Program-made: the position numbers and the translations under genes
Shown: positions 1 through 10,259 of the stretch, one piece after another
Position numbering within the stretch: position 1 is the first letter of the stretch
How the letters are laid out: each line of letters begins with the position of its first letter
Source: Actinostola sp. cb2023
Taxonomy: Eukaryota; Cnidaria; Anthozoa; Actiniaria; Actinostolidae
Assembly (NCBI GenBank): GCA_033675265.1
Contig: JAUJYZ010001245.1
Span: 1-64,000, forward strand
Direction: 5' to 3'
DNA length: 64,000 nt
Notes under the pieces: generated by a model
What the model was told of the DNA's origin: nothing
Seen by the model: only the letters and a program-made list of their open reading frames with translations
The model's database searches: none

Positions 1-114
1 GTATTTTAGCATGTTTAACATTTTTGCATCTCATTAGATATTTGTATATTTGTATAAATGTATTCTACAACGTTTCTGCAATCGAATGTATATATATTCA
101 TTTATTTTTAGCTT

Positions 115-208
115 TTGTATACTGTGCTTATGTCACAGCAGGTCCACATCAGCCTCGAGGCTGCGTTTTCCTAACCTGCTCTTCAAATTTAAGATTGATT
201 GATTGATT
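115..208 (+). repeat. Retroposon 3' end with (GATT)n tail
   Basis: A short stretch ends in a run of GATT units (about 194-208), the usual look of the 3' end of a non-LTR retroposon or SINE. No body is recognisable upstream. The rest of 1-1262 is AT-rich and, apart from the fold-backs listed separately, shows no coding exon. Confidence 0.35.
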
Positions 209-640
209 GTTTGAACATCCCTGATGCATGATTGAATACAATGATGGATATGACTTTAAACGTGCCCTTTAATTCAAAGTTTATATTTTCAAATGTTGCT
301 GGGCTGTTTATAGATTAGATACTGTATGTATATGTACATGATTGTATGTAACTTACTCTTCATGCGTACTGTTAATGAGCGCCTAAAAGTCCTGTCGAAC
401 CTTGTTCCAGTGGAATTTTGAAATTTTACGCTTGCCGTGTCTCTGTTCTCTGTTAAAAAACACACGGAAATTAAAGTCAAAGTGTGTATTTATGTCAAAA
501 TTTGGCTCGCTGTCATCTCGAAACATTTTCTTCTCCTGCAAAAAGTAGCGATTGTATTTGCATGGTTCTGTTCCGGTTAAACCGGTTTTAGAACTATGGT
601 AATATGGCTTTTAGAAGTAATGTTTCAAAGCCGAGAATGA

Positions 641-699
641 GGACTAGACGGGGTTTCCAGTTCGAGGCGAAGCCGAGGACTGGAAACCCCGTCTAGTCC
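641..699. repeat. Fold-back (short inverted repeat)
   Basis: GGACTAGACGGGGTTTCCAG (641-660) is followed by its near-exact reverse complement at 678-698, with a loop of under 20 bases. It is probably the core of a small MITE. Confidence 0.7.
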
Positions 700-996
700 G
701 AATTCGAGGTTTTAGAACGACTTCTCATACTCATTAATTATTACATGCAATGGCCTAAAGGCAATAAATAAAGAGTTGCAAGATTTTAGCCCGGAAAAGC
801 AAGAATTCCAGTCTGCATATTCTCTGCTCGCTCATGCGCAGAGTCGAGTACATCGTATATAAATAATATCCCACATGTGTTGGACTCTTGAGTAGCATGA
901 AGTAGAGCCTGCTTTCAGATTGAATCTCATTCGGACAGAGTGGTGCTCTGTACAAGGTCCCGATGATTGTTATATGAGGGATAGGAACTCAGGAAA

Positions 997-1084
997 GAGT
1001 ACTTTGAAATGATTTCAAAGTCCTTGGACTTTGAAATCCATCATTTCAAAGTCCTTGGACTTTGAAATGCATTTCAAAGTACTC
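997..1084. repeat. Palindromic repeat built from CTTTGAAAT units
   Basis: GAGTACTTTGAAAT at the left end is inverted at the right end (ATTTCAAAGTACTC). The motif TTTCAAAGTCCTTGGACTTTGAAA is repeated twice between them. It looks like a MITE core in the intron or flank upstream of the first visible Ig exon. Confidence 0.7.
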
Positions 1085-1262
1085 TTGAGCGGACTTTCCG
1101 GGGTTTCCAAGTCCATCATGTGACCGTGGATAATAATGATTATTGCAGATAATTAATATTTTATTTTGTTCAATTAAACCTGACAGCTATGTTAATACAT
1201 TACATCATTATGTTAGATATTGTACATTCATTACATACATGACTGTTTGTTCATCTTTGTAG

Positions 1263-4200
1263 ATCCTCCAACCATTGGTCATCATTCTAATATAAACCAG
1301 ATAATCAACGAGACTGACTCTCTCAGCCTGACATGTACAGCAGATGGTTATCCAGAACCAACCATCACGTGGACCAAATCACCAGGAACCATTACACAAC
1401 CCAATATAGGAAATATGTACACCATCTTGTCAGCCAAAAGATCAGATACAGGGACATACAAGTGTACAGCTAGTAATGGAATACTAAGTGATGCAATGAC
1501 CAGTATACAAGTTACTGTACAATGTAAGTTAATAGTATATAAATATGTACACCATCTTGTCAGACGATAGATCAGATATAGGGCCGACATACAAGTCCAG
1601 TATAGCATCAAGTTATTTTAAATGTTCCATCACTAAATGAGTTTAGATCAAATTAGCTCAAATTGTAGAGAACATTAAAACAATAACAATTATTTTTGAA
1701 AACAGTACAGCAGCTGTGTAGTTATACGGTATGCATTCTACATTTGCATCAATAAAATATAATTAATACAAATAATATTCATGTAATTAAGATGATTGTT
1801 AGTCTCACTTGCAATCTGCCAGATTGTCATCAACACTAGTTGTGAATACACCTTCAATGTTTGCAACTGTCTAGTTGAATGCCATCAACAGTTGAAGATC
1901 AAATCTTTATTATCAGAACAACCATGATTCACAATCAGTGCATTCAATAGGGATGTGTTATTTATTTTCTTCATAGACAAGCCAAAGATTGACACTGCTT
2001 CTTCATCTAATAACATCAAGTCATGGAATGGAAACACAATAACTCTAAGGTGTAAATGGTCTAGTGCACTCCCTAATCCAGACTTTACCTGGTACAAACC
2101 CAATGGTGACCGTATCACTTCTAATGTACACAGTATTACTAGTGGTAGTGAGGTGATGGTAGTGACAGGACAAAACAGTGGTGACTATGGACTTTATAGA
2201 TGTATAGCAACCAATGTTGTTGGTAGTGGCCAGCACGACATCACTGTTACTCAGTTGTGTAAGTTATATGATTAAACATTTACTGTATTGAACTTAATGT
2301 ACTTATTTCAAAGTAATTGGTAAATTTGATGTAAGGTGGTTATGTGTAGCCTTATTCCTGGTATGTTATGCAGTATGTATCCATTGCTAATGTACACCTG
2401 TGGTCAGGGAGTGTGACCAAGAAGAACAAGAACAGTAGTAGTTTTGTTAATATGTCAATAAATTTTTAAATTTAATACTGTATATTACAGCAATATGCAG
2501 AAATTCTGATCCATTTTGACTAAAATACATATATATCAAAAACCTACTTTAGATTATGGGATGGCTACGCTGATATTTTTTTCTAGTTGTCTGCCAGCGA
2601 GGCTTTATGAAAAAAATATCAGCGTAGCCATCCCATAATTTTAAGTAGGTTTTTGATATATATGTATTTTAGTCAAAATGATCAGAATTTCTGCATATTG
2701 CAATATTCTGGCACTCAAGTATATCAATATATCAATATATCGGGTGCATTATGGGTAATGCTATTTTAGAGTTTTCCTACAAAATATGCATCAGATACTT
2801 ACAAACAACAAACTTAAGACTAAAACGAACATTATGCTAAATATAACCACCAACTTTGCTAGTGTCAAACCACTTTAAGAGGAATTGTTGATTATTTAAT
2901 TACCCATAATGCACTTGATATATTGATATACTGATATACTTGGTCGCGACATAATTTTTGCAAAAGGCTGTATTTAATATATAGATATATATGTCTCACA
3001 TTAAAATGCCGTTTCTTGGAGAGTATTAGATGTTGTGGACAATTTTGAGATTCTTTGCGGCTTTAAACTTGACAGTGTTTGTTAATGTGTCTAACATGCT
3101 TTTCATTATTGTTTTAGTCCCTCCAGGACCTCCCAACATTACTGTTACATATATTGAATCATCATCGGTAATTGTAAGGTGGACAAGACCAGTGTACGAT
3201 GGTGGTAGTCCAATCATTGACTATAAATTACTGATTAATTCAAAGACCCTTAATATCAATGCACCAAATACTAATAAGGGTATCACTGGTCTGACAAAGA
3301 ATACAGAGTATAAAGTCCAATTATACGCCAGAAATGTTGCAGGATATGGGAATGTATCAAGCAAGGTTTTCACAACTAAAAAACAAGGCATGTTTCATGT
3401 ATATTGATTAATAATTAAATTATTTGTATTTTATATCAAATGACATAAAATTACGATTGTTCTGTTTATCAGGTCCACCATCTTTACCTGAGCTTGAGGT
3501 TCGTATCCATCAGACATCAGTAACGTTGACCTGGTCAAAACCTGACGAAAATGGAGGTGAAATAATTATAAAATACACAATCCACAAGAAAGTCATTGGA
3601 GTGGATGGCAGTTTGTCAAAGATAGACGTGACTGCTACATTGTTCACATACACGGTAGAAAACCTTGATCCAGGAAAGAAGTACAGTTTTATTGTTACTG
3701 CATGGAATAAAGATGGAGAAAGCCTACAAGATGATAGTAAAGCAAAGACTGTGATTATACCTGTTGAAACTACTACTACACCCACTACTACAACTCTTGG
3801 TAAGAATAAACAATTGTTCAATTATACAAGAACTTCTTTGGTCAATGTTGGTAATGCTTTGAAGTACGAAACAACAAATCAATCTAAATGAAATATAAAC
3901 GAGTGGAAGACTGGGTTCGACAATCCATAGATGCTTTGCGATCACGATTCGAATCCAGTCTTCCACACGTTTAGGTAAAGGCAAATATACCTGCATCTGA
4001 TAACGTTGCGTTTGGTGGTTTTCGTGTTTTGTTACCTAGGTTACACAGACTGTCCTTTATGCACGTCAGCTGGCCAGCAAACGGGATATAGTAAGTACAA
4101 ACACTGGAAATATTAAACTCAATCAAAATGTTTCTGTACATAGGCTTCATGCATTAGTTGAATGTAATAACTTGAAATATTATATTTATGTGAACACTTT

Positions 4201-5253
4201 ACGTCCTTGACATATTAATTAATTCATTTCTTAATTAAGATGATCCTTCAACTACTGTCCATTTATGGTCATGTGGTCGATTATCTCTTTTTGTACCGTT
4301 CTGTTCCAATCAGGTGCTACGGTAGTTGGTGTGAGCTCAACGTTTCTCGCAGTGTCTTTACTATTCAACATACTGCTGGTGTTGTACATTTGGAGAAACG
4401 TGAAAGCAACAAAGTCACAGTCCAGGTAACTTTGATTTCAAATAATTGGCCGTGCATCACTTTGTTCAAAACAAAAGGTTTTAACAATATATAAATAATA
4501 ATAACACAAAGAAGTGTATTGTGGGAAATGATTCACGTGACTCTTGCTCTGACCATGTTGGAGAGGTTTTTGTGAATCGTTAACATACCACAAAACAAGC
4601 TAACAAAATGGCTGCTCGCTCTTATCCGTCAGTACTGTATTGTAATCACACACAACTCTCTGCCCATGTTACACACGACATGTTGTTTTGAATATGTGGC
4701 TTTCCTTTGTTTATACTTTATCAATTCTCTTTTATTAGGAAAACTCCTACCGATTCAGTTTATGATGTGAGTATCATTGTATGTACCTGTAAGTTGATTG
4801 GTTAAACTAAAACATTTATAGTCGTTGTTTTGGTTCTCTTTACAAAATCCAGTGTTGATGGCAAGAAAATCATAATAATAAAATGATGTTAATGATTTAC
4901 AGAACGTAGTTGAGATGGCTGCAACGTCACCTTCATCTAGTGCAGCATTACATGTACCACCATCAAGCCAACCAAGTGTTGAGTACGAATCTGTTCAACC
5001 TTCTCGTGTCCAGCCACACACACCAAACACGTCATGTCCGCAGTATGAAATACCAGGAAATCCAGACAACAGACAGAACAATCAAGATCCTGGTCATTAT
5101 CAACAGCTCGACCCAGCGACCAAAACATCACAACACGGTGATCCAACAGGAATGTACGAACCTCTTCGTTCAAAACAAATGGACGTCAGCAATTGTGAAC
5201 CAAATACGTATCAACCGTTACGTAACCGTCATACTGAGTATCAAAACGTATAG
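1263..5253 (+). CDS. Receptor A: Ig-Ig-FN3-FN3 single-pass receptor with tyrosine-rich tail (5' end outside window)
   Basis: Eight exons were read by eye: 1263-1523 (Ig), 1977-2258 (Ig), 3118-3387 (FN3), 3473-3799 (FN3 then Thr/Pro stalk), 4040-4090, 4314-4425 (TM), 4739-4766 and 4903-5253 (stop). Introns between the extracellular exons are phase 1, and every exon length keeps frame. The Ig exons show the Cys, Trp and DxGxYxC pattern (LTCTADGY, ITWTK, DTGTYKC). The TM exon has a hydrophobic run followed by WRNVKATKSQ. The tail carries YDNV (across the exon 7/8 join), YESV, YEIP, YQQL, YEPL, YQPL and YQNV, which are candidate SH2-binding sites. The 3387 junction would use a GC donor. The signal peptide and any earlier domains lie upstream of the window. 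Likely a cell-surface adhesion or recognition receptor; ligand unknown. Confidence 0.85.
2488..2703. mobile_element. Palindromic MITE in receptor A intron
   Basis: Arms of roughly 90 bp, from GCAATATGCAGAAATTCTGA to its reverse complement at about 2684-2703, fold around a short loop near 2590. It lies in the intron between the second Ig exon and the first FN3 exon. Confidence 0.8.
2717..2941. mobile_element. MITE with GCATTATGGGTAAT arms
   Basis: The left arm 2717-2762 (AGTATATCAATATAT..., GTGCATTATGGGTAAT) is inverted at 2899-2941. The block ATTACCCATAATGCAC followed by a GATATATTGATATA tract recurs in the element at 11215-11470, so the two appear to be one family. Confidence 0.7.
3896..3973. 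repeat. Fold-back shared by both receptor copies
   Basis: AACGAGTGGAAGACTGG is inverted at the right end (CCAGTCTTCCACACGTTTA). The same block lies at 31736-31813 in the matching intron of receptor B, so this insertion predates the receptor duplication. Confidence 0.75.
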
Positions 5254-5485
5254 ACTTATTCCAACGTAAACAATACGTATTTACGTAGTCATATGTAATG
5301 AACGTTACGTAACCGTCATACTGAGTATCAGAACGTATAGACTTATTCCAACGTATATTAAACAATATGTATTTTCGTTGCCATAAGTAATAAACGTTAC
5401 GTAACCGTCATACTGAGTGTCAAAACGTATAGACTTATTCCAACGTAAGCAATATGTCTTTTTTTAGTTATAAGTAATGAACGTT
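5216..5485 (+). repeat. Tandem repeat over the end of the receptor A coding region and 3' UTR
   Basis: Units of about 87-92 bp start near 5216, 5303 and 5395, each beginning with CGTTACGTAACCGTCATACT. The first unit holds the last codons and stop of receptor A, so the end of the coding sequence has been copied into the 3' UTR. Receptor B has the same array at 41871-42210 with about four units. A TCCACCGAA-rich tract follows at 5567-5640. The expected poly(A) signal position reads AATCAA near 5507. Confidence 0.85.
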
Positions 5486-5760
5486 GTAAATATGAATGCG
5501 TTCAATCAATCAAATCGTTTGAAAGAGAAAAGGCTGAGTTTCTTTCACTCTCTAATCTAGTCTCTATCATCCACCGAATTTCCACCGAATTTCCACCGAA
5601 TATGATGTCATCGTCCACCGAACATGACGTCTCCCTCCACCATTACAAAATCCTTCCCAGGATAATTCCATACCTACTATACAACTGACAACTTTCAAAA
5701 TAAGCGACGAACAAACCAAGAGCAATGATTTAACCAAATGACATGCATGTGATACAGCTA

Positions 5761-6051
5761 TTTCAAAAAAGGTTGGTGAAGGTTTTGTTGCATCTTGCAT
5801 CTTGCATGTTGCATCTTGCATACCAAGCCCGAAATGTATTGTGGATCATAGATAAATAATGCCAACATGCACATACAGAAGAAAATATGCTGGCTCCAAA
5901 TTGCGAAGACAAAGTTTGGGAAAATTCCCAGAGTCCATAATTGTTGTGACCTTTCGCTGAGTCCATTGACATCGCCCATAGTGCATTTCGGGCTTGGTAT
6001 ACAATTGCAACATTCAAGATGCAACAAAACCTTCACCAATCTTTTTTGAAA
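5761..6051. mobile_element. TA-flanked MITE, 291 bp
   Basis: Terminal inverted repeats start TTTCAAAAAAGGTTGGTGAA and run about 38 bp with a few mismatches. TA flanks both sides (5759-5760 and 6052-6053), as in Tc1/mariner-type insertions. A second inner inverted block reads ACCAAGCCCGAAATG. No coding capacity. Confidence 0.85.
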
Positions 6052-6260
6052 TATCTGTATATCAAAACCGAGCGCGGGGACGGGATGGTGGGAGGGGACG
6101 ATGGGAACGAACCCATGGAGAAACCCAGGGACGGGAATGGTCGTACTTGACCACCTTCACCCCCGGGATATCTAACGTACACCAATATTTGTGTTTTCTT
6201 CAGTAAGCGTATATTAAAAACATTGTCGATTCATTAACTGTTCAAATTATAAATGTTTAG

Positions 6261-6410
6261 TCAACACCAGCTGAAAAAGTACAAGAGGAGGAACCCTTGA
6301 GTTCGAGCTTCAATACACCCTTTGAAAAGAGAAAACGGGGAGTTGAAAAGGGAAAAAGAGGGAGTAACAAGGCGAAACTGTCCAAAGGGTCAGTATTTGA
6401 AAATATCTGA
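6261..6410 (+). pseudogene. Exon-like open stretch, Lys/Arg-rich, unrecognised
   Basis: After a plausible acceptor (AAATGTTTAG at 6251-6260) 49 codons are open to a TGA at 6408. The product contains FEKRKRGVEKGKRG, like a nuclear-localisation stretch. A different frame stays open downstream to 6516, as expected for a frameshifted remnant. I do not recognise a family and see no matching donor or upstream exon. Could be the broken last exon of a mobile-element gene. Confidence 0.2.
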
Positions 6411-6644
6411 CTTTACAAAAGACAAAGGAACGCTGATGACAAGTATCATCTGCTATTGCATGGAACAGCTGGCAAAGGTTGATGCTGACCTAAGAAAACA
6501 AGAAATGAAGGCCTAGAGTAACTCGATGGCTCTATTGACAAGTGCCACTGCTGGTCGCCATGTGCCCCAAGCTGATGCTCGATACCAACAACAACACAGG
6601 CAGCAGTCGTATTATGCTGATGTAGATGTAGAGAAAACCACTGA

Positions 6645-6930
6645 ACCAAACTACATGAAACAATAACCAGAACAGCAACCCGAAACTAATTAAAAGCCAC
6701 AAGTCATCATAATCGTCAGTCGTCAGCCAGATGTTTAAACCACGAAAACCGAAAGAAAGGTAACGAGTTCCAATGATAAGAACATACCGTACCTACAGGA
6801 GAAAACCAAACCAAACTACATGAAGCAGTAACCACAACAACAACCAAACTACAGCCACAAGTCATCATAATCGATCCTCGTCAGCCAGAGATTTAAACCA
6901 CGAAAACCGAAAGAAAGAAACGAGACAGCA
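6645..6930. repeat. Direct duplication, about 165-bp unit
   Basis: The block containing AAGCCACAAGTCATCATAAT and AGCCAGA-GTTTAAACCACGAAAACC occurs twice (about 6650-6770 and 6815-6925), with small indels between copies. Noncoding. Confidence 0.65.
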
Positions 6931-7122
6931 ATTTGGTACTGAAGCAGCTCTCTTACTGACTCAGTCATACAATATGCTAATGAGAAACTTCACCCTAGTG
7001 TTTGGTTTGACCTTCGAGTTTTGACGTATTCTTTTGGTATGAAAACAAAGTAACACAATTCAATAGAAACATTAAATATGACAGTTAAAAATTGTGAAGT
7101 TACATTCAGGTAACATAATAAC

Positions 7123-7258
7123 AAGAAAATAGGTGTTGTCTCTGACTTGAAGTTTATAATTATTATTGAAAAATATTTTTCAAACAGACGTTTCGGTCTC
7201 TGATCAGAGACCTTCTTCAGTGTGATGTGATCAAGTCAGAGACAACACCTATATTCTT
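7123..7258. mobile_element. Small inverted-repeat element carrying a hammerhead motif
   Basis: The arms AAGAAAATAGGTGTTGTCTC (7123-7142, continuing to 7148) and the reverse complement at 7233-7258 enclose the hammerhead-like sequence at 7181-7227. This resembles the ends of Penelope-like or other small ribozyme-bearing retroelements. Confidence 0.65.
7181..7227 (-). ncRNA. Hammerhead-ribozyme-like motif
   Basis: On the minus strand: CTGAAGA (rc of 7214-7220; consensus CUGANGA), a perfect stem II hairpin GGTCTCTGATCAGAGACC (7195-7212), GAAA (7191-7194), then CGTC as the cleavage triplet context and a short stem I (ACA/TGT). All conserved core bases are present. Stem III is minimal, as in Penelope-type hammerheads, so self-cleavage may need a dimer. 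Confidence 0.6.
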
Positions 7259-7359
7259 GTCATTTTAAATATGGCAGTGTTGAGCCATGGAAATATCGAA
7301 AGTAAAACACGTTAATAAATGTAAAAGTGAGGACACAAACACCAGGGATATTAGTCCCA

Positions 7360-7515
7360 GTATAGAAACTGTAGACTTGAATAGATGGGATATAGCAAAA
7401 TTGAGTAGAAACTGTAGACTATAGATGGGATAGCATTGAGTAGAACTGAACTGTAGACTATAGATGGGATAGCATTGAGTAGAAACTGTAGACTATAGAT
7501 GGGGTAGCATTGAGG
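7360..7515. repeat. Tandem repeat, about 35-bp unit
   Basis: About four imperfect copies of GTAGAAACTGTAGACTATAG followed by ATGGGATAGCATTGA. Noncoding. Confidence 0.7.
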
Positions 7516-7772
7516 GCGGGTATTATTCGAGTTACGCGCTCGACAACACCCAAATTTGGTACGTGTCTATTGCTCAGTGACAATGATTCAAAAAAATTGT
7601 TTCCTAAACAGTGATAAGTGATAAGATGCGGTCATATCTCTTTCAGACTTAAATCTTCATATCAACCCTTACTGATCCAATCTCTTCTTCATTTATTTAT
7701 TGATTCACGAGTTTCGTTACTAATTATAGTCCAATGTCAGAGGTGAAGTTCTAAACACAACATATTGAATAT

Positions 7773-7806
7773 GATATAAATAGCTTGGTATCAGCCTGCA
7801 GCCTTC
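7773..7806 (+). promoter_or_regulatory. TATA box and likely start site of the 7873 gene
   Basis: GATATAAATAG at 7773-7783 lies about 25-30 bp before a plausible start in CAGCCTTCATCAG (7796-7808) and about 90 bp before the ATG at 7873. The spacing fits a classical TATA promoter. Confidence 0.5.
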
Positions 7807-7872
7807 ATCAGTTGACATTATCTAGTCGTTGTTAACAGTAATAGCAACCATTTATCGTCTACAACCACTACC

Positions 7873-8819
7873 ATGTCTTGTGGCTATTATCAGTATCTCG
7901 CTGTTGCTGGATTGCTTGGTATATCCATGTTACTTCTGCCTGTAGGTCAGTTATACGATGGGTATACACCTATTTCATAAAACGTTGCCATCTGAAATCT
8001 GAATCTCAGTGAATAATCTGAATCTGAAATCTGAATCTGAAATATTATTATTACTGTGGATATGAGTTGTGATCTATCTTGTAATTACTGGAATATGCCT
8101 ACACGATCATTAGGCGAAGACGTACGTTGGTGAATAGTGTGGCTACGAGTGTTTTTTGGTCACAGATTCAGATTTCAGATTCAGATTTCAGATGCCAACG
8201 TTTTTTGAAATAGGTGTATATTTCATTTTGAACTGCATATTCACGCTATCAACATCATGCAATTTTGTAGTAAATTACTTTCTATATTATCATCTACCAG
8301 TACATTTTCAATAGCTATTTTTCAATCGTCATTGACAGCCGAAAGGAAATATATGCCGGTTGCATCAGCAAACACAATTTACTGATCAAAACGTTACGAT
8401 CGCTACCATGTCACACAGATCTCATGTTTTCTTCTTTTTCACTGTAGATGCAGCAGCTCGATTCATTCAAGTCCCTTCCAATAAACTGTACGTATTAAAA
8501 GGAGAAACTGCAAGGTTTGTGTGGGACTACCACGTAGATAACATCAATGAGTTTGATTCAGCATCACCAACATGGAACTTTTATGACCCTACTGCTAAGA
8601 GAATCGGTTATGAAGACGCATTTGATAGCCGGAAGTGGAAGATTGATACAAACACTTGTCCACTTCGGTTACGTAGTCCTACAGTACGAGTAAGTAAACA
8701 GTCTACAGCAACTTTGGTCATCACTGGTGTAACCACGGCTGATAATGGTGTATATGGATGCAGTCTGGTATTCAAATCAGGATCACCAATTACAAGTAAA
8801 GTACAGCTTATCGTTACAG
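7873..8819 (+). CDS. 5' end of an Ig-domain receptor (signal peptide and one Ig exon)
   Basis: Exon 1 (7873-7945) encodes MSCGYYQYLAVAGLLGISML followed by LLPVG, a clear signal peptide, and ends in phase 1 before GTCAGT. Exon 2 (8448-8819) starts after CACTGTAG, ends in phase 1 before GTATG and encodes a V-like Ig domain with a TTADNGVYGC motif. The usual first Ig cysteine is missing: the B-strand reads GETARFVWDY. The next exons are not found nearby. The copied FN3/TM exons at 30542 are phase-compatible and could belong to the same gene across about 22 kb of insertions. That link is inference. A MITE sits in intron 1. Confidence 0.7.
7965..8218. mobile_element. TA-flanked MITE in intron 1, 254 bp
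   Basis: The termini TACACCTATTTCA and TGAAATAGGTGTA are inverted; inner arms repeat TCTGAAATCTGAATC. TA flanks both sides (7963-7964 and 8219-8220). Confidence 0.85.
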
Positions 8820-9035
8820 GTATGTTGATAGACACAGACAGCAAACTAGCAAAATATGTGTGAAACTCACTCAGACTGACAACAACTGACTCTTTGAATC
8901 ACGGCTTGATGCCATATTCTACGATGATGTTGTCACTATTTTGTGCAATACTTTAAACTAACATATCAAGAAAACTCGAGCGATTTGTGCTGTTCTGAGC
9001 TTGCCTCGGCCACGCACCTTATTAGGAATTAATGA

Positions 9036-9050
9036 ATTCCTTATTTGGAA
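9036..9050 (+). promoter_or_regulatory. CArG-type motif upstream of the chromodomain gene
   Basis: ATTCCTTATTTGGAA contains CCTTATTTGG, a perfect CC(A/T)6GG box, 47 bp before the ATG at 9096. The identical 15-mer lies inverted at 16167-16181 before the divergent end of the neighbouring gene. It could be a shared SRF/MADS site or a short terminal repeat of a transposon enclosing both genes. Confidence 0.45.
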
Positions 9051-9095
9051 TCACCGCCAAAACACCGTGGGCTGCCTGTGTTGCCTCCTCTCAAA

Positions 9096-9929
9096 ATGGC
9101 GGACAAACTTGAGACCCGGGAAAAGAAAAGGCCCAAAAGGTTCGAAGGATATGAAATGGGTCTAATAGTTGAAGAAAAATCGCGGATAAAAAGAACAAAA
9201 CGTCTACCAGTACTGTGGGAAGTGGAGGATGTAAGAAAACGAAGAGGAGAGGATGTGCTCGTGAAATGGAGCGGATACGGCGAAGAAGTCAACTCGTGGG
9301 TCTCCCTCGTGGACAACCCTGAATTGTCGTGCTATCTAGCAGGCAATGTTGGCAATCCCGACAGCAGTGCAGTGGCCCAAGGAGAGCTGCCGCTCCTCAG
9401 CGATGAGGATCGGGAATTGTGGGTCGTCAAATCGGCGGTATTTGACGAGCTACAATTCCGACGTACTCCCGAGAACGACATTGGTTTTTCTCGGAGAGTA
9501 CGTGTAAAAGTTCCTTTTTCGAAGAGAGCATTTTCGTCTCTCTTTCAAAAAGGGACTTTTCTCCTTGGGGAAGAACGGGGACTTGACTTTTCGGGTAACC
9601 GAAATGTCAAGTTCGCGTGTACTGCTGCCGAGATTGCTTCAGTGTTTGGCGCTGACTCGATAGCTCGGCAATTTGGGGACAGCTCCACCGTCTGCGAGGT
9701 AGACCCGACCTCCAAACTGTATGTATCGTGGGAGTATGAGCTACGGATCAATTATGATCATAGTTCGTGTCCCCGCTGTACATACAATGAGGAGGACGAG
9801 GATAAAAGTCCACCTACATGCCAACCAGAGAAATCTACACTACCACCAATGGCCTACCTTGATATCAGTTTCTGCAAGCGAAGGAGAAACATGCTGTTTA
9901 ACAAAGGAAAAGTAAGCCATGGAACTTAA
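9096..9929 (+). CDS. Chromodomain-like protein, single exon
   Basis: The ATG at 9096 has strong context (TCAAAATGGCGGAC); an in-frame start at 9045 would add 17 residues but sits inside the CArG motif. The product is about 277 residues. The N-terminus is Lys/Arg-rich. Residues about 38-75 resemble a chromodomain: LWEVEDVRKRRGEDVLVKWS followed by GYGEEVNSWVSL, matching the YxVE...VKWxGY...TW pattern. A late Cys pair (SSCPRC) precedes an acidic stretch. GC content is visibly higher than the flanks and there is no intron. The gene converges with the 14-exon minus-strand gene. It may bind methylated histone; a transposon accessory protein is an alternative. Confidence 0.65.
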   Translation: MADKLETREKKRPKRFEGYEMGLIVEEKSRIKRTKRLPVLWEVEDVRKRRGEDVLVKWSGYGEEVNSWVSLVDNPELSCYLAGNVGNPDSSAVAQGELPLLSDEDRELWVVKSAVFDELQFRRTPENDIGFSRRVRVKVPFSKRAFSSLFQKGTFLLGEERGLDFSGNRNVKFACTAAEIASVFGADSIARQFGDSSTVCEVDPTSKLYVSWEYELRINYDHSSCPRCTYNEEDEDKSPPTCQPEKSTLPPMAYLDISFCKRRRNMLFNKGKVSHGT

Positions 9930-9930
9930 A

Positions 9931-10249
9931 CCCGGGGGGAGGGGGGGAGGGCACTAAGGGTATGTTTGGGTAGGGGTGTGCCGCAGACACCTCAAAACCC
10001 TTACCCTATCCCAGACCTAAAATTTTGATTTTCCATACCCTATTCCAGACTATAAAGTTTTAAAATGTATACCCTATCCCAGACTAAAGCTTAAACATGT
10101 ACACCCTATCCCAGATTGAAAGCGTGCTAGAGGGATATGTAAACTGATAGCGACTGATATTGGCGTTATTGCGGAAACCATACCCTATACCAGACCAAAG
10201 CGTACCCCATCCCCATCCCCCCCCCCCCCCCCCCCCCCCCCCCCTTCCG
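9931..10249. mobile_element. C/G-rich MITE with ACCCTATCCCAGAC repeats, 319 bp
   Basis: The ends are CCCGGGGGGAGG and a poly-C tract ending TTCCGGG. The sequence GGAACTTAAA occurs directly before (9921-9930) and after (10250-10259), a likely target-site duplication. It landed exactly at the TAA stop of the chromodomain gene, which the duplication preserves. Inside are repeats of TACCCTATCCCAGAC. A related element lies at 17275-17702. Confidence 0.75.
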
Positions 10250-10259
10250 GGAACTTAAA

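Noticed and set aside
3896..3973. tRNA-like B-box (GATTCGAATCC) in the intron fold-back
   Set aside because: No A-box at the right distance; the structure is a simple inverted repeat.
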